From Micrococcales bacterium (lineage in GTDB: Bacteria > Actinomycetota > Actinomycetes > S36-B12), in assembly GCA_002694095.1 (NCBI GenBank), contig NZLD01000051.1, positions 32,956 through 41,118 on the forward strand: a stretch of 8,163 nucleotides of DNA. Direction: 5' to 3'. The notes under the pieces were generated by a model. The model saw only the letters and a list, made by a program, of their open reading frames with translations, did not search any database and had not been told where the DNA came from. The number at the start of each line of letters is the position of its first letter. Positions within the stretch are counted from its first letter, which is position 1. A program made the translations under genes and the position numbers. Shown piece by piece: positions 7,209 through 8,163 of this stretch.

Positions 7209-7816
7209 GCGATCTACCATTGGAACCGGCGCCGCCGGCAGAGCCTCCAGGACCAGGAGTGGTGGTCCTGGGTAGGTTCCAACCGGTCCACAAGGGGCAT
7301 GCTCTGATGATTCAGGCCGCCGACAGCTGGCGTACTGAAAATGCAAGTGAAGAGGGACTGATCATCGCCATAGGGTCATCCAACCAACCGCCTTCTATCA
7401 GGAACCCGTGGTCTTCGGAAGAGAGGGCAGCCATGCTACACGCATGGTTGGATTCAGCTGGGATAGAGGCGACGATAGTCACAATACCAGACATAGAGGA
7501 TCCTCCAAGATGGGTCTCGCATGCCGAGAAGTACCATGGCGGTGCAGGGTCTATCTTCACCACTGACGTCGGAACCGCAGAGCTCTACGAGTCTTCAGGA
7601 TGGCCAGTGATAATGGGCGGGTTGGAGCATCGCGAGTCATATGAGGGTTGGAGGGTCAGGGCCACGGCCCAGATGCTGTCGACAGTCTACGACGAGGATG
7701 CCGTAAGATCAGTGATGGGGGCTACGGTTCCCGACGAGGTAGTTTCGTACATGTTAGCAGAGGGTTCACTGGCCAGGCTTGCATTCATGGGCGAGGGCGG
7801 GGAGCCCGTAGGATAA
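7205..7816 (+). CDS. nadM: Archaeal-type nicotinamide-nucleotide (NMN) adenylyltransferase
   Basis: This cytoplasmic enzyme joins NMN and ATP to give NAD and pyrophosphate. The nucleotidyltransferase signature GRFQPVHKGH is at about residues 23-32 (archaeal form GRFQPFHKGH). It is followed by IAIGSSNQPPS, RNPWSSEER (about 66-74; compare ENPFTAGER) and IPDIEDPPRWVSH (compare IPDINNNALWVAH), all in the family order. The C-terminal ISGTxIR motif is altered to YEGWRVR (about 146-152). There is no ATG before the active-site motif. I chose TTG 7205, giving 203 residues: it overlaps the upstream TGA as TTGA and has GGGGGTCGCAGGG just before it. TTG 7190 or GTG 7259 are alternatives; the last would remove a Pro-rich leader and give the usual family N-terminus. 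It meets a convergent gene only 15 bases past its stop. Confidence 0.88.
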   Translation: MSDLPLEPAPPAEPPGPGVVVLGRFQPVHKGHALMIQAADSWRTENASEEGLIIAIGSSNQPPSIRNPWSSEERAAMLHAWLDSAGIEATIVTIPDIEDPPRWVSHAEKYHGGAGSIFTTDVGTAELYESSGWPVIMGGLEHRESYEGWRVRATAQMLSTVYDEDAVRSVMGATVPDEVVSYMLAEGSLARLAFMGEGGEPVG

Positions 7817-7831
7817 CCTCTAACCTCGTCA

Positions 7832-8163
7832 CTAGAAGTCATCGAACTCGTCGAACTCATCCTGACTCAGTTCCTCGTCGAACTCCTCAAACTCGTCATC
7901 GCTAATCTCGTCAGTGCTCTCTGCTTGATTCCCCGTTGAAACCTCTGCAACTGTTGATGGTTCCTCTGCGGCCTCATCTTCGAAATCCTCGAACTCATCC
8001 ACATCGAACTCCTCGAACTCGTCGTCACTGATCTCTGGAGAGCTCTCGTCCGGGGCCTCAGCCACTACCGGGGCCTCAGCCACTACTGGGGCCTCAGCCA
8101 CTACTGGGGCCTCAGCCACTACCGGGGCCTCAGCCACTACTGGCTCATCTTCCTCGAAATCGT
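7832..8163 (-). CDS. C-terminal part of an extremely acidic repeat protein (5' partial)
   Basis: Reading right to left, the frame is open from the right edge to the TAG at 7834-7832, so 109 residues of the C-terminus are seen and the start lies outside the window. It begins DFEEDEPV, followed by hexapeptide repeats (V)VAEAP, then two copies of EISDDEFEEFD (8035-8003 and 7909-7877) separated by an acidic, Ser/Thr/Ala linker, and ends DEFDEFDDF. There is no Lys, Arg or His. It must be disordered, at least in this part. An internal GTG at 8137 could be mistaken for a start, but it is inside the repeat. I do not recognise the protein; the visible portion is probably the tail of a larger one whose function is set by its unseen N-terminal part. 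Confidence 0.8.
   Translation of the reverse strand, partial: DFEEDEPVVAEAPVVAEAPVVAEAPVVAEAPVVAEAPDESSPEISDDEFEEFDVDEFEDFEDEAAEEPSTVAEVSTGNQAESTDEISDDEFEEFDEELSQDEFDEFDDF
8051..8140 (-). repeat. Five tandem 18-bp units encoding VVAEAP
   Basis: Five perfect-length 18-base units, [C/T]GGGGCCTCAGCCACTAC on the plus strand, start at 8051, 8069, 8087, 8105 and 8123. They differ only at the first base (C, C, T, T, C), which is a synonymous third codon position on the coding strand. Near-perfect DNA identity indicates recent slippage or unequal exchange, so copy number probably varies between strains. Confidence 0.9.

Noticed and set aside
8135..8137. GTG as the start of the acidic protein (minus strand)
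   Set aside because: It falls within the first VVAEAP repeat unit and the frame stays open to the window edge, so the real start is outside.

Overview
The window reads as a piece of a marine planktonic euryarchaeal genome, most likely Marine Group II (Candidatus Poseidoniales) or a close relative. This is an inference from four things: a very large acidic surface protein with calcium-binding DxDGDG repeats and an archaeosortase-type PGF C-terminus; an archaeal DRG-family GTPase with a TGS domain; an archaeal-type NMN adenylyltransferase; and short intergenic gaps with few clear Shine-Dalgarno sites. There is no rRNA, tRNA, CRISPR array or insertion sequence.

Positions 1-4413 (+) are one reading frame, open at the left edge. 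It encodes at least 1470 residues of a secreted, wall- or membrane-anchored surface protein. In order it holds: several beta-rich modules of about 110 residues, each with a pair of cysteines 27-32 residues apart; a Cys-free middle part with a degenerate EF-hand-like loop; two LDL-receptor-class-A-like acidic motifs flanked by further Cys-pair modules; about 19 thrombospondin-type-3-like calcium repeats; and a PGF motif, a hydrophobic segment and a basic tail. Only two lysines are visible in the whole protein.

Positions 4414-4488 separate convergent genes and hold two perfect GC-rich hairpins. On the minus strand a DRG-like GTPase gene (6406-5288) is followed after 43 bases by a divergent tatC (5244-4489), probably one transcript. 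A divergent spacer (6407-6521) leads to a plus-strand pair: an unrecognised acidic protein (6522-7208) and an NMN adenylyltransferase (about 7205-7816). Their junction overlaps as TTGA, which suggests translational coupling. The NMNAT gene makes the NAD precursor adduct from NMN and ATP; its C-terminal substrate motif is altered.

At the right edge a minus-strand gene (7832 to beyond 8163) is seen only by its C-terminal part. That part has no basic residue, five exact VVAEAP hexapeptide repeats, and two copies of an EISDDEFEEFD block, ending in an acidic-aromatic tail.

The most interesting items are the modular architecture and lysine depletion of the giant surface protein, its LDLa-like motifs, the divergent TatC, the altered NMNAT motif with its unknown partner gene, and the acidic repeat tail. 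No defence system or other clearly new multi-gene system is visible.
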